Program-made: the position numbers and the translations under genes | In this document: piece after piece, positions 24,180 through 38,400 of the stretch | Position numbering within the stretch: the first letter of the stretch is position 1 | Layout of the letters: each line of letters begins with the position of its first letter | NCBI GenBank assembly: GCA_949130485.1 | Contig: OX422186.1 | Location: forward strand, 7,006,792 to 7,070,791 | DNA from: Agelas oroides | Taxonomy: Eukaryota > Porifera > Demospongiae > Agelasida > Agelasidae | DNA length: 64,000 nucleotides | Direction of reading: 5' to 3' | Notes under the pieces: model-generated | The model's database searches: none | Seen by the model: only the letters and a program-made list of their open reading frames with translations | What the model was told of the DNA's origin: nothing

Positions 24180-25432
24180 GGCAGCTGTGTATGTATACCC
24201 TAGTTATTTCTGGACTGCTATTTAGTAGCAGTTTAAAGTACATAGATACAAAAATATGCCAAATTTATGCGCCTAACAGTGGTATGCCCTACCTACAACA
24301 CCTGGGGCTTGATGGGTGGTAGGAAGGAAATTGACATATCCTAATGGAACACGTACCCATACCTGGGATACAAACCTGCGTACCATCCCAATACAAATCC
24401 CTTACAAATGCCCATTATCTCCCTGTCATGCACAGTGTGTGACAGGGAGATAAGGGTGTTTGTGGAATCCACAAAGAATTTTCCAAAGACATTTAACACA
24501 ACAAAAGAGAATGTGTATGCTATTCAAGTGGATTGGGACAATCATGACTAAGTACCAACCCCTCGGGGAAGATTCTGACGGCAAATCTCCCTCCTTTCTC
24601 CAACATCTTCCCCAGGTATGCAAGGTGGTGCATTACAATTGATAGGCCCATTAGCACTGAACAAAAATATCCACTACGCGGTACATAAATAATGCATATT
24701 GGGCCTCAGAAGTCACCCAGTGCAATTTCAGAACACTTAGACACTTCCAAGTTGGGGGTGAGGGGGGGGGGGGGGGGTGGAGGACATACCCACGAACTTC
24801 TTAGACAGTTGACTGCTACAGGGCCAGCTTGATGCCACTACACATCACAACTTTCCTCCCTATGTACACATCATTTTCCTCTCAACCATGAAGCCCTTAC
24901 AATAGCAACAGTGCATGGTAGCCATGGTTAAGTATTGAAGCAATAATTAACATGCAATTAAATGTGCCCACAAAACAAATGTATGTCTTGTTTCGAATCA
25001 ATAAACTGAGCAAACATGCGCATGGACTGGTAATACATAGCAAGATTGTGAACTCAGCTGGCAAAGGTGTTTCTACTGCTCTAAATACGGGGAAAGGTGG
25101 TATGAGATTTACATGCAGCTGAGACAGATAGGTGTATGATATACGCATGAGGAGACAGACTGTGTGGGCTATGAAGTGAAAGGGAACAAACAGGTGATAC
25201 AAACTCAGCAGAAAGGATGAACACAGCAAGTCTATAACACTGGTACAAACCACACGGAATAAGGGAATTGAACTACATCTTTACTGTACAAACAAGCAAA
25301 TAAACTATACAATCATCTAGCTAGTGAAATTTCATTCAAGTAATATATCTAACAGCTAATCGACAGGTGCTTACACTTACCATGGTTGAATGGATCAAAA
25401 TGTAGTTTATAACAAAACAGGTTTGGTACGAA
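24180..25432. other. Intergenic, no gene seen
   Basis: Contains a poly-G run near 24760. No credible coding sequence. The left end is upstream of the truncated duplicate; the right end is 3' of the NLR gene. Confidence 0.5.
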
Positions 25433-28400
25433 TTAGCGTGTGTCAGCACTGTTTTGGTTTTCCTTTTCTTCTATACTATGGACTTTGACAAACTTGACTG
25501 AGTCGTCCTTTAGGCCACAAATGAGGTATGACTGTTTGTAACTAGAGGTCAGCGATGCTGACATTGTGCAAATTAGTGTATGAAAGGAAAGGCAAGTAAC
25601 AAGTGAGCCTGTAGCAACTTCGTAGACAAAAACGGCTCTCTGTTGTAGACTTCGTGAACATATGTACTTGTCATTGCAAGTAAAGCACAGATTAAGAATG
25701 AGATTAGCATATGGTGGCAAACGATTCAGAAGCTCCCCCGTGAACCCATCCCAGACTATGATATTTCCTGCTCCATCTCCCGATGCTATCAAACTTCCAT
25801 CAGAAGAAATTGCAACCTTCTCCACAGAAGTGCTGTGTCCTTCCATTCTTTTTATTAAGTCACCAGCAGGAATGCTGTAAAGATGAAGCGAACTATCTGC
25901 ACTACAGGTGACTATCCTTTTCACATGCCCAAAAGAGAAGGCCACTTGCTCTACGCTATCATTGTGGCTTGACAGAGGAACCTTGTTGACTTCTAGCTGA
26001 TCTCGTGTAAAGAATACTTGCCACATTATAATCTTCCCATCCATATCTGCTGAGACAAAGTATTGACCACAAGGAGAGAACTCAAGGAAAGTGATCAGAG
26101 CATCATGAGCACTCAGGACCTTAACAGACAAGTAACCCTCTCCATACCACAGATAAAGACCTCCATCTCCGGTGCCACCAACAACTAGGCCCTGATTTGA
26201 GACAGCACAGTGGCAAATATCTTCTGGAGACGATGAATCTGGATCACTTGACCTCGTATAAGTGTTCCCTTGCCTCTGATAACACAGCGTACTCTTTCTG
26301 TCAAGTTTATCTGTATTCCATACTTGAATGTAGCTTCCTTCCCCGTAAGTGAGCAACAACTTTCCATTGGAAGAGAGACGTATCAAGTAGCCATCAACTG
26401 TGTTTTGGGCTGAAGCAAGTAGTCTGTTAGTGGGAATGTGCCAAAGAAAGAGGCTACTATTTCCACATGTGATTGCCCTTTCTCCATCGGGAAAGAAGGC
26501 AGATGTGGTGGCATTGCCAGGATGGACTGTGATAGTCTTACTGTTCCCAGCTCTAGACCTTTGCAGTAAGTCTTCATGACTATAAATGTGAATGCTAGTC
26601 TCAATCACACATATGATGTCAAACTGCTTGTCAAACATACAACAGGTTATAGGATTTGATGATCCATCAGGTCGAGTGGCTAATTCCAGCTTGAATGGCT
26701 CGTCTGAGAACTGTAAAATCCATGTTTTTAGGTATCCATTGGAAGTACCTGCAATGAGGTGTTGGCTGTCAGCAGAAAAGGCACAGAATCTGTACCTTGG
26801 AGGACGTTGTTCATCTAATACTTCCAGATCTAATGGCAGCACTTGAAGCAAACTGAGGGCTGCTGCATCCCAGATGAGGATTCCCCGATTACAGCAAGCT
26901 GCAAAGTAGTGACCATTTGGTGAATACACAACATGGTATATGGGATCGTCTTTTGGTTCAGAATCATGATGCTCTAGAAGTTCAGAGCCTGAAACAGAAT
27001 AATAAACGTAAGAACTTGTATGAACACATAATTTAAACCAATTACCATTCGTAGACAGGCTATGGATGGTTCTATGTGACCAGGTGAGGCTTAATGCTGA
27101 CAAACTATGATTATACTTTATTCAGATAGGCTGGGTTTGGTTGCCTTAGACTTAGATAACCATTGTCTGAGAGTTTGCAGTGACTTACTCAAGTTGGCCA
27201 GTGTAACATACTTTGTCAGCATTAAGGCTCATCTTGTCACATAGAAGCATGCATTTACCTGTTTTAGTCACTGATCCATCAGTGCAGAGGATGGCAGTTG
27301 GCTTGCCGGTAGAACTTGCCCACTGTATGATCCTACCATCTCTATGTCCACAGACGATAAACTTTCCATCGTGAGAAAAGCATGCAGAGGAAGGTCGGTT
27401 TTCTTTTCTTCTTGTGACCTCTAGTTTTGTACATGCGAGACTCGTTAAGTCCCAGAGTTCCACGGTAAATTCTGGCTTGAAGTTTATTCCAATTTCTTTC
27501 ATTAGTCTCAGAATGCCATCAACAAAGTGACTCCAGGCAAGAAGCTTCTTCCCATCAGGGCTGAATATACATGCAGTAGTATCACTATTAGCATTTCCTA
27601 TCATTGGTACAGTACTGCCAGTGATTTCTATTGCTTCATTAATGCTTCCATAGATCACGAGGTTCCTATCTGGAGAAATGGACAACCTGCTTATCTGATG
27701 ATTACCTGTCTCTTCCTCATGCAAGAGCTCAGCTGTCTGCTTCTTCCAGAAATAGATCTTGCCCTGCGAATCACTACACAGCAAAATATCTTCTGAAGAT
27801 GTCATTACACAACCAGTTATGCTGTCTTTACATGTGTAAGTCAGTAGAGCTGAGTGTGAGCTTTGTGATTTGTTAGTCACTTCCAGAAATGCCTTCATTT
27901 CTGAAAAAGTTTTTGTTGGGTCAGCAAGGAACTGGCTTATGCCCACTCTCTTGGTGAATGCATCTGATTCGTTGAGAGCACACTGAAAGACAAGATGAGG
28001 CAATATGGCTAGAATGTGTGCATACCTGCGTATGAAGGCTGAACAATCTTCTACTTGTTCAAAAAGCTGGGGATCTTCTTTCAATACTTCCTTTGCATTC
28101 ATGCAATCTGCTAGGAGATCTTCTGTACTGCCATCTGAGAGATGCAGCCTGTAATACATGAAGTGTATATCTTCAAGAGTTGTCACAAGTTTCTTGAGGA
28201 GACACTTTTTCTCAGAACTGCTCAAGTGATAGGCAACATTCTCAACCACATACTTCTTGACTGGGTTGGACGAGAGCTCCTCAATCCTTTCTCTGTTAGC
28301 CTTAGCTTCTTCAAGCATTGCATGACAGAGGGTTGCTAGGTGTTCATGCCCTGCTGTAGGATCCACAACACACTTACCTGCAAGTTGCTTATCTGTCAAC

Positions 28401-29484
28401 CATTCACGAACAGTTTTATGGAAAATGTGGATATGGTTGTTATGAACTGGGAGGAGAACTGAAGCAGCACTGATTATATCAGCAGCATCAGTTTGACTAA
28501 TTTGAAGCACTGGGGCAACAAGACCCTTGGGAAAGTCAGTTCGAGCAGCTATAACAGCCTGAAGTAGCCTTTGGTACTTCTCTTTACCCAATCTTTCGTA
28601 CAGCCTCAGGAAATTCTGATCATAGTAGTCATCAATTCCATCGGGAAGAAGTGTTTTGAGATCAGTCAATGTCAAGAACTGCTGTGAAATTAGTGTTTCA
28701 ATGGCATAGTGGAAGTAGAGAAACATTCCTTCGGACTTCTTGACAAGTAGATCAACTCCAGCCTCAAAATCTTCAGGGCAGATCCTCTCCTTCAGGATGT
28801 CACTCAAGAATGTTTTGATGTCATTAACATTGTGAGGATCATTTGGGCGGAGCTCAATAACTGGCCTTATTTTTATGAGCTTTTGCAAAATTTTCTGGTC
28901 TGGACGAGAGGTGAGTATAACACTGATCCACCTAGGAAGCTTCACAAACTCACGCACAATTAGTTTAAGAAGATCACTGCGTGAATCAAAGTTGCATTCA
29001 TCAATAGCATCGATAACGATGTACTTCTTTGGTTGACTTTCTGGAAGCCGAGAAAGGGGCTCAAGGATGAGGTAGGTGAAAAGTTCACTGACACTCAATG
29101 TTGATAGATCTGTACTCTCAAGTACATCCATCACCTTCGCACTGTACTGCGAAATGTGTGAACAAAATTGGTACACCAATGTCTGCACAAGCATTTTTGG
29201 GGTGCTTCGGTGACTTTTTTGGTGTTGGAAGAAAAAACAACCAGCTAGAGAATGTTCCTTTTCTCCTTTGGTACAGAGTTTTGCTGCAATTACTGATTTT
29301 CCCATACCTGGATTGCCTGTGATAAGGCAGATTTTGGAATGGCCTCGGTAGGCTGGTTCCTTTTCATGCCATTGCATGGTTTGCTTAAAGAGCCATTCTC
29401 GTGTACCTGGGTGGTGTTGCTCAGAATGATAGTCAATGTCAGCTTTAAAGTGGGAAGGATTTAGTTTGTGCGATAGCTCTTTTT
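25433..29484 (-). CDS. NACHT-WD40 core exons of the NLR
   Basis: Three exons (29484-27259, 27096-27046, 26988-25433) encode about 1277 residues without interruption. The NACHT ATPase has intact Walker A and B motifs and a helical region with LTSRPDQ (sensor-like). The C-terminal half is WD40 repeats, typically ligand-sensing or autoinhibitory in STAND proteins. The exon 5 acceptor (TTGCAG at 29485) shows that coding sequence continues upstream of the first in-frame Met at 29377. Confidence 0.92.
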
Positions 29485-32400
29485 CTGCAAGGGAGGAAGA
29501 ATGAACTGGTACTAGCTATATAGTGGTATCACCCTAATGCAAACACTATTGAAATCACTAGTATGCATTATTAAAGATTAAAAGATCCTATACTTTGTTA
29601 GAAATAATGACTAACATTTCAACACTAGATGGGATGCTGTAGACTCTGGTTAATAAAGTGCATGCGCTTATAAGTGTAAGTGGTAAGCAATATGCGCGTA
29701 ATAGAGGATATGCACTAAATAAGGGACGCAATGAAAGCCACCCCCCAGGTGGGCATGAGTGTGCAGTAGATCATTAGACGCATTCACCTGGCAAGTTTCG
29801 ACGTAAAATCAGAAGGCTCCATCCTCCACGAGAGACCGTGACTTGCAGCCATTGTATATTCAAGGAGATGTGCGGGGCTCTACGTGTCATATGGGAGAAG
29901 TTTTACTAGGCCTAGCTTAGTAGTCCAGTCATAAGCCACAAAGGATGCGGCTTATGACTTTGTGTTAGCCAGAAGTGGGAAAAACCTGTGTAGCTCTTAC
30001 TTCAGGATGACCATCAAGTGTACGTAATGGCAGTGAGTTCCGGGAAAGAAGTTGCGTTCAACCAGGTCGTATTATAGGCCATCGGTAAGGTTAGAAAGCC
30101 AGGAATGGTGCTGAAGGATGAACAAACGCTGGCATACGCTGGCAGCCCATCTTTCGTCACTGCTACCAGAAATATCCGTCCAAGGCAACTTGCAAGATCT
30201 TCCAGCTCACCTTGAATAGTGAACAACCTGCTAGCGTGTCTTGCATCCTCTTCGGAAAGGCAGAAATGACACAGCAAAGTTGTCACCATTGCGCGTCGCC
30301 GACTATGTTCTACACTCGTGCCAGTTTGTATATTTACCTCCGTGTTACTACCTGCAAGCTCAGCTTACGTGTTACGATAAATTTTACGGAAAGTATCATG
30401 AAATTCTTCACGCATGCGCGAACAGCGTGTACGAGGCGCTCCCTCCGATTTTTCGAGCGCCTGGGAATGAGGCTTTTACTTATTTCAAAGAATAAGGGGT
30501 GCAGAAAATAAGAGGTGCGAATTTCAGAATACAACATAAAACCCTTTTTTCCCCTTGAATTTGGATGCCTTAAAGCATCAAAAATGTCTGGAGAAGGCCC
30601 CTTCATACATTGCCAGACATCCCAAGCTACACCAAAAGCCTGGGGAAGGCTATGCATGTGTAACAAATCAAGGTGATGCAATTTTCCCCCTATTGAAAGC
30701 TGTCGGAACATGGCCATACCAGCTCTTAAGCAAGCGGTCCAGATAATTGGATTTTAAAGCAAGAACAGGACTCCGAAGTGCCTGGGAGGCTTCATTCTAA
30801 CATGTAACTAGCATGCCACTTGCTTCCTAACTTTCCAGCAGACTGCTCTCTCAAACCATGGCTGATTCAAGCCGGATTTGAGCTTGTTTCTATACAATAG
30901 TACCTTAGCTTTACAGAACTCTACTTTTGGTCGGCATAAGGCAAGGTTAGGCAGTGTACAAGCGGCTTTTGTCAACATTGTCACGCGCAACTCAATCGCC
31001 ATTCTCACACAAAAATTTGGAACATTTTGTAACGCCTGGACCAACCTGCACAATCTACATATCGGCGGATAACCCAAGAAAAATTGCACAAAATACATGA
31101 AAAATTACCGACCTGTACTTTTTGCACTACCCGAGCTACAAGCAAGCCAAAAATTCACATTTACATGTATGTAGATGGGTGTTGGACACAGCTCAATTAG
31201 GCAAAAGAAGCTAAAGACCATCGACACAAGCGAAAAGAAGCCAAAAGTAGATAACAGCAAGTTGAAATAATGTGGGCAATAGCATTGTAAGTACACACAT
31301 TTGTTCAGTGAATTACTGGTTGGTATTTTCTAGACGGCATTATCTTAGCTATATGGTAAGAAACTGGGTTATACTGTAGCATTTTCCGTAAAAGCATCAT
31401 GCATACAATGATGACTAGTCCCATACCCAGGAGCGTGGAGTATAGATTGAGACAAATGTGTAAACCGGCAAGCAACAAAGCATATGCATTCTTTATCCAC
31501 AAAGACGGGTGATACGAGCAAGGATAAAGAACAATTAATGCTTGAAAGTACTTTAGGCATGACAAAGTACACCTCAGAGTTCAGTTTTCTTTGAAATATT
31601 GTATCAATTCGGACCTTGCCAGTATCACCCATCTTTAATGCCTTTGATATGACACTGCTTGGCATACAAACATGTCACACAGGTAGTGACCCCATCACAT
31701 ACCTTTAACTATGCTATTTTTGTAGCCTCATGCCCAGGCACTAGTGCTGCACGATATTGAAATTTTGCATATCAATTATTGTGGACTCCATAGTGGGTTC
31801 TCAGAGTACGGTGACACGACCTTACCGAGACGACAAACAGCTAGTCCTGGGTAGAAATCAACCGTTGCGTGTTTCGACCGCGTTACATGCTGTAGCACAA
31901 AACTTCCATTAAGAGCGGGGCTCATACGCTCTACATAGACTTATCAGGTATTCATGCATCTTCGCTGCCCATATGAGCCCCGCCCTTAACGAAAGTTTTG
32001 CGCTACAGCGCTTCGAACACGGTAACGCGGTCGAATTGCGCAACGGAATAATGTTTGATTTCCACCCGATTGGAGAAATGCGCGTGCGCGTCTCAATAAT
32101 CGCGATATAGCGATATATCGATACGCAAGCGAGCCGTATCGATATAGGTATCGAGTAAGTAGCTAGACCAATATATTGGAATATTTATATATTGTGCCAG
32201 CACTACCAGGCACCCAGACCACAAAGGGGAAAAATACTTGTGAACTGCCTACAATGGTTTGGTTCCAGTCACAGTCATGTTGTGAATATCGGGAAACTTT
32301 CGAGGGGGGAAACTTCCACAAATTTGGGAGGTTTTGTGGCTATTCATGAAAGTTTTCTTCATGAAATTTGGGGGCATAGTGTCTTTTGGAGGTAAAATTG

Positions 32401-35400
32401 GTGGCACCAGCGAGCACTCCGCGAACGTTTTCTCTGCAAAAATCTTATTTTCCACCAATTTGCAAAACTTTTCTCCCTTGAAAGTTTCCCGCTATCAAGG
32501 GTGCATCGAGCCACCGAAGGCGGTGAGAGGGCATGCAACTTCCCATAGTCTATGTATAGACGGCATAGTGCTGAGTGTTACTATAAAAACGTTTCTGGTT
32601 AAGCACGTGAAAAATTGTGTACGGTATGATTATTGACGTTCACGGAAAGCTTTCCTACAGCAAGACGACGATATCAGTAGTGCTTAGGAAGCGCCATCCA
32701 AGCGGAGGGAGACAGTCTCTTCCAGCCAGGGTAACTCATCAACCTGGGTAGTCGGCCAGATTCAGCACAAGTATCGTCGGATGCAGCTCAAACATTCACC
32801 GCTCTCAACAAAAGCTCAACGTATGCCACCCTATGGCACCTTCTGTATCCGAGAAATCTTTGATTTCCAGTTCACACGCTAAGTCTTCGCCAAAGATGAG
32901 TGCTGCAGACGGGATCTCAGCCACTCTAGAGAAAAATGTGGCACGAGCAATGCACGTACTGGAAATACATTTGAAAGCTATTTAGTAACGCTCAGCATTT
33001 TGCTGTGTATGTACGTTACATGCCTTCTCGCCGCGATACGCCCTTGCCACTATACAGTATTTTATGCAAGGGGCTAGTAAGAACAATCCATGTACATGTA
33101 CCTGTACAGTGTACAAGGCTACTATACTAGTACGGGCAGTTGATGCACTAGTACATGAATTCTTATTGAACACCATCCTGTTGGTCTCTTGAGATGGCGG
33201 CATAGCCATGGCACAATGATATCGATGTAAATGCACACCCTGTAGCTATGTGCCAGTGTTGTCACTGTATCACCTACCAGCTCAGTGAGTGAAATTACCA
33301 CATTCAATAGCATGGTATTTTCATGTCCATTCAGGCACACTTATTCTATTGAGACACAGTAGCACACTGGTTGGTTGCACATTGAGGGAGTGAGACAACA
33401 CTGGCATACTGATTGACAGATATAGCAGCACACTTGCTACAGTACACTTCAGGAATTACTGGCTGGTACTTTCTAGATGGCATTATTTTAGCTATATGGT
33501 AAGAAAATGCTATTGCCTGCATTATTTCAACTTGCTGTTACCTACTTTTGACTTCTTTTAGCTTATATCAACGGTCTTTCGCTTCTTTCAGCTCCCTGAG
33601 CTGTGTCCGATGCCAGTTTACGTAAATTTTTGGCTTGCTTGTAGCTTTGGTAGTGCAAAAGTTTACAGTACTTTGTGCAGTTTTTCTATCTGCCAATATA
33701 TAGATTGTATAGGTCGGTCCAGGCGTAACAAAATGTTCCAAATGTTTGTGCGAGGATGCCAATCGTCACGCACGACAATGATGACAAAAGCCACTCGTAC
33801 GCTGCCTAACCTGGCCTGATGCTCACCAAAGGTAGATTTCCTTAAAGCTAAGGCACCATTGTATAGAAATGAGTGCAAGTCCCTCTTGAATCGGCCATGG
33901 TTGGAGAGAGCTGTCTGTTGAAAAAGACAGGAAGTAAACGGCATGCTAATTACACGTTAGAATGAAGCCTCCCGGGCACTTCCTGTTCTTGCTTTAAAAT
34001 TCCAATTATCTGGATCACTGGCTTAACAACTGATACGGGCTGTATCAGTGCCACTGGACACTTGACTTTCATTGACATCAGTTTGATAAGCACTTACCTA
34101 AGCACATCTATTTACAAATGCTGCTAAAAGGATACTCTCTTATTGACAGAAAACAGTGAAGTTTGACTCTAAAAGCGATATAGTGCATGTACTTATGCTA
34201 TTATTTGTCAACTTTAGTTGACATTTGTAGTAGGAAATCCCCACAATGAGTAAAAAAAGTTGACAATAGGTTAACCAAAGCTTAGTCAACACTCCCAACG
34301 TATGATTCCATGATTTTGCATGGTGACTAGGTTAGGATGGGAGTTCCGGCATCTTCCAAGGAGTGTATAATGGCTGACCTGTCTCTAGTGAGATATCCAG
34401 AGACAGTTGGCGTGCAGCACCAAACCATTCAGGGGGAATTTCAAGAAGTTCATCATCTTCACCAGAGTCAATACCTAACAAGAAAGTGGTTGGAAATGGA
34501 TTATAGAAACATCCTTGGGAGGCACACGGTCTTAACTGTAAGTCAGAGCATTCTCAATGCCACTTACCCAAAGCTGTCTTCATTCTGTCAGCTAGTGGTT
34601 TTAATGCAGGGTAGCTTCTAATAATACTGCAAAACTTCCTCAGATGTTCATGGGGCTTGTTTGAAGTTTCCAGCCCAGCTTCTATCTCATTTACAAGTTG
34701 AGCTGCTTTCCGTTCTGTAGAGTAACTCTTGTTGGTCATAATGTCTACTTGAGTAGCCTTGCTGATCAGTCCCTTACTATAGAGATCAGCAGCAAGGGAT
34801 TCAGGCTGTTGAATGGCCTGTGCCAGTTCAGAATACTGTCGACGGAAGACCTTCCTCACTTCACTAGGACAGGGAGCCGACTGGTCTGAAATTGATGCAA
34901 TACCTGTGAGTATTAGAAGTTTCAATTAAGTTGTCAGAGTCTCTCATTGAAAAATCCATTTAAGCACAATGCGCATGGATAGGTCAGAGAAGGATGGAAC
35001 GTATTTCGTGATCTTTCACGTGGTTGCCTTTATTACACATAATTACTCACGCTAATGTATGGGAGTCAATGGGGAAGCCTCGCAGCTGCATGCAGCTTAT
35101 AAAAAGCCATATTTTTTACTACAAGCCACGTGACAATCCGTATCAGTACTGCAAGTCACGCGAGAATCTGCATCAGGTACTACAAGTCACGCGAGAATCT
35201 GTATCAGGTACTACAAGTCACGTGCGCTGTGTCTGACCGTGCAATGAAATTGAAGGTTCGTATGATAAAATCATTATTCGCCATAGTACCGAGCTATACC
35301 AGAAAAAATATCACTCGTTTGTTGCCGTGGCATTGTTACTTGTGCTGCGCACTCGTACTTATATAATCCGATATCAAATGTCAAAAGTGGACAAATCTAG

Positions 35401-38400
35401 CTGGAGAATGTTTCACTTTAATATTTCTCAAAAAGTGAAAGCAATTCGAGATCTGTACCTAATAGTCTACCCTATAATTTTGGAAAGACAGTGCTCATGG
35501 AGCAAGAGGGCCCAAGAGTGTCACAAGATTCTTATCTTCTCTAGTATATGTCTACATGCAATGTAGCGACGTTTTAGACTGCTGTTTCTGCTGCCTTGCA
35601 AGCTATGGAACACTAGCATTCTTAGTCTCATTCCTATACCCAACTATTGTGGGTTGCCCTTGCCTGGATGACCCAGTTTTTTAACCCCCGGCGCGCATGC
35701 GCAGCGAGGGTTACGGTACTTGGTCTGTGTGTCTGTCTGTGTGTGTGTCTGTGTGTCTGTTACTCAACATCTCACTTTTCATGTGATTATTCGTGCCACA
35801 AACGATACTAACCTTCTCAGCGGCGGATGAAGGTCGAAAATTTTAAGCGATTTTCTCTGAAAATGCTTCGTTGCAAAGCTAGAGTGTTACCTGTTGGTAC
35901 GGCTATATGATAAGTCGGCCATTTTTTACTCCGCGGAAAATGCACATGCGTATGAACCTGGACCACGTGGCTAACGGCCATTTTGTTCTTGGGAGAGGCG
36001 TTCTTTGCGAGTTCGATTATTGGCCATTGGCAGTATGCCTCCAACGAAGGTATGCCCGCTGCCCTTTACTTATCAGGTTTCATCCAGTAATTATAATACT
36101 GGCACTGCTGCGCCGAGGGTTTGGCACTTCAGTGCCTTTCATTGTTCACGTACATGTTACTACAATAATTTCACACATATTGAAACATACGAAGCATACA
36201 CATGCTGCTGCATTGCCAGTCCATATTGGGGCAACTGCAAAACACGGAAACGCGGGAACGGAAAGAATGCCTAAAACAGAAGTCAATTTTTTTATAGTAG
36301 CCAGATACCACGAGAGTCTGGCTACGTGAGACTAAGCCGTAGTAGCCGTAGTAGCTGCCCTAGCAGGACATAAATGTAATTATTTCTTTGCATGCGTAGC
36401 TACTAGCCTCGTTCCCACGCTGGTGCGCGGGCTAGTTTAGCTGGTGAAAACTGTCTTTGCCTACTGATATGAAATTCTAGTACATTTCAAATCAGGTTCA
36501 CCCCCCAATACGGCTGTAATGTGAGCTACGTTTCACACCCACACTACGATGACATCGGAAGACACACAAGCCAGGTCGCTCAGGGTCAATAGATTGAGAG
36601 CTATGCACACTAATCTTGGACCCGAGCACGTTGCGCCCTAAGTTCTGGCTGAAGTTCTTGTGTTGGGTACTTTAAACCAACAGACAGGACAAATGACTGC
36701 ATTGTCATATGCCAGCAGTGTGGTCGTCTACCTGGCTGCTTAGTCTCACAGGCCAGACTATCACGTCCCGCGTGAGAGTCTGGCCTGCGTGACTACTGGC
36801 TGCTATCAGTCAGTCGATACACAACTACTCAAGGTCCCACGATGACGAAGCGGCTATGTCTCCCTGGTATAAGTTCACGGATCGAAGAATGTATCCAGTG
36901 TGGTGCTAGTTCAGGCTTATCTGAGATGCTTGGCGAGAGTAAAGCCACGAGACTGGCTCAGGTTTGCCACATCTTTAGGTTATTTCCGTTCCCGTTTCCG
37001 TTCCCACGTTTCCGTGTTTTCCAGTTGCCCTCCATATTGCTATGTCCAGGGCCAAGCATATGCAGCGCACACACATGTAAAATTATTGCATGATATTGCA
37101 GTAAGTGACTTATGCATGCTTAATGCCAGCTGCATTCTTTACATACACTACCCAATGGCTGACTAAGGTAGATTTTTCTTGTCTCAGCAATATAATTAGG
37201 CTAAGTCCCTGAAGCATAAAAATGATCAGCAGTGAACTCATGGTATAATTTTCCGACTCAGTTCTAGAGCAACCCTTAGTCTTGTTTTGAGGTCATACTT
37301 TTCACTCCCACTTGGCAAAATATAGTCTAGATCTCAGTGCGAGACCATGCATTTCCACTCTCCTTGTTCAAGTCTGATGTTGTTTAAAGAGTATATGTTA
37401 TAAGATTCTGTACGTAATGCGGGTTGCCATTCCTCTTTAGCAGGGCCAAGAATGATGCCACTGTCATAAGCATGCATGAAAACTTTATCATCATCCTTGA
37501 TCACCATCACTTATCTGTAATAATTTCGTCTCCTGTCCATGAGTCATATCACTATTTTTGTAGTAAAATAAATTTGCAATATTCACTGGCTAAATCATCA
37601 GCCTGTTATCAGTGTTGATAGTAGTTACAAACCACCACAGCAAGCAAGATTGTGACAGTGATTGACTGCTGTAGTAACTGGCAATGAATAATCCTACCTA
37701 GCTAGCGGTGATCTGATAATGCAGTCCTGAAAATATGTCTTTGATAATGACCCTATAGAGCTGTTATTGTCATTTGCATTTAGCACAAATTGCACAGAAA
37801 CATCGGCTCTAAAAAGTTAAGCACAATTTTTAGCTAGCTAGGTAGCTTATCTAACTCTACTGGTGCTGGCTACAAGTCCCTTTGCTGACAATTTTTTGCT
37901 AAGGTTACAAATATTTGCCATCAGGAGACTCAATTCTTGGCTTATGAGCTTCTTGTAATCCAAGAAATGATATTCTGATGGTTGTAGCCTTACCAACAAA
38001 TGGGTTGCAATAAAGCAATGAAAGGCACTGAAGTGCCAAACCCTCGGCGCAGCAGTGCATGTGATTGTACTTGTGTGTTAGCTAGAATCAATCACTGTCT
38101 CGTGAACAATAGTATCATGACGTTTGCTCTCGAGTTGATATGGCACGCTTTTTGATATTAAATACCATTCCTAACTGTCTGTCCTCGAATCTGTTCTGAC
38201 AGCTAGGCACTTGGGCCTAATAGCAGTACATTGTGGTTATTTGACATCATGCAACCTACACAGCTATGCAATATGACATTGCATTGTGGTCATTATACAT
38301 CTATACTATATTTAGAGCAGCAATACATCAGTGTTACTATTTATACACACATGACACAGCACAGTGACTAAGTTATGACTTAGCAATAATAACTATCTCT

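Larger units (their letters stand above)
30720..34032. mobile_element. Foldback element B, 3.3 kb, 4-bp target duplication
   Basis: Large inverted arms (about 30720-31290 and 33505-34032) begin with CAGCTCTTAAGCAAGCGG on the left and end GGCTTAACAACTG on the right. They are flanked by a 4-bp duplication ATAC (30716-30719, 34033-34036). It is a sibling of the element at 52651-55995, with the same termini, similar arm sequence and nearly the same length. No intact ORF. The interior carries two smaller elements. It lies in an NLR intron. Confidence 0.8.

Noticed and set aside
27185-29377. A stand-alone 730-aa NACHT protein ending at 27185
   Set aside because: The last 24 codons are read-through past a good GTAAAT donor at 27258; phase-compatible WD40 exons follow, and coding sequence extends upstream of the Met.
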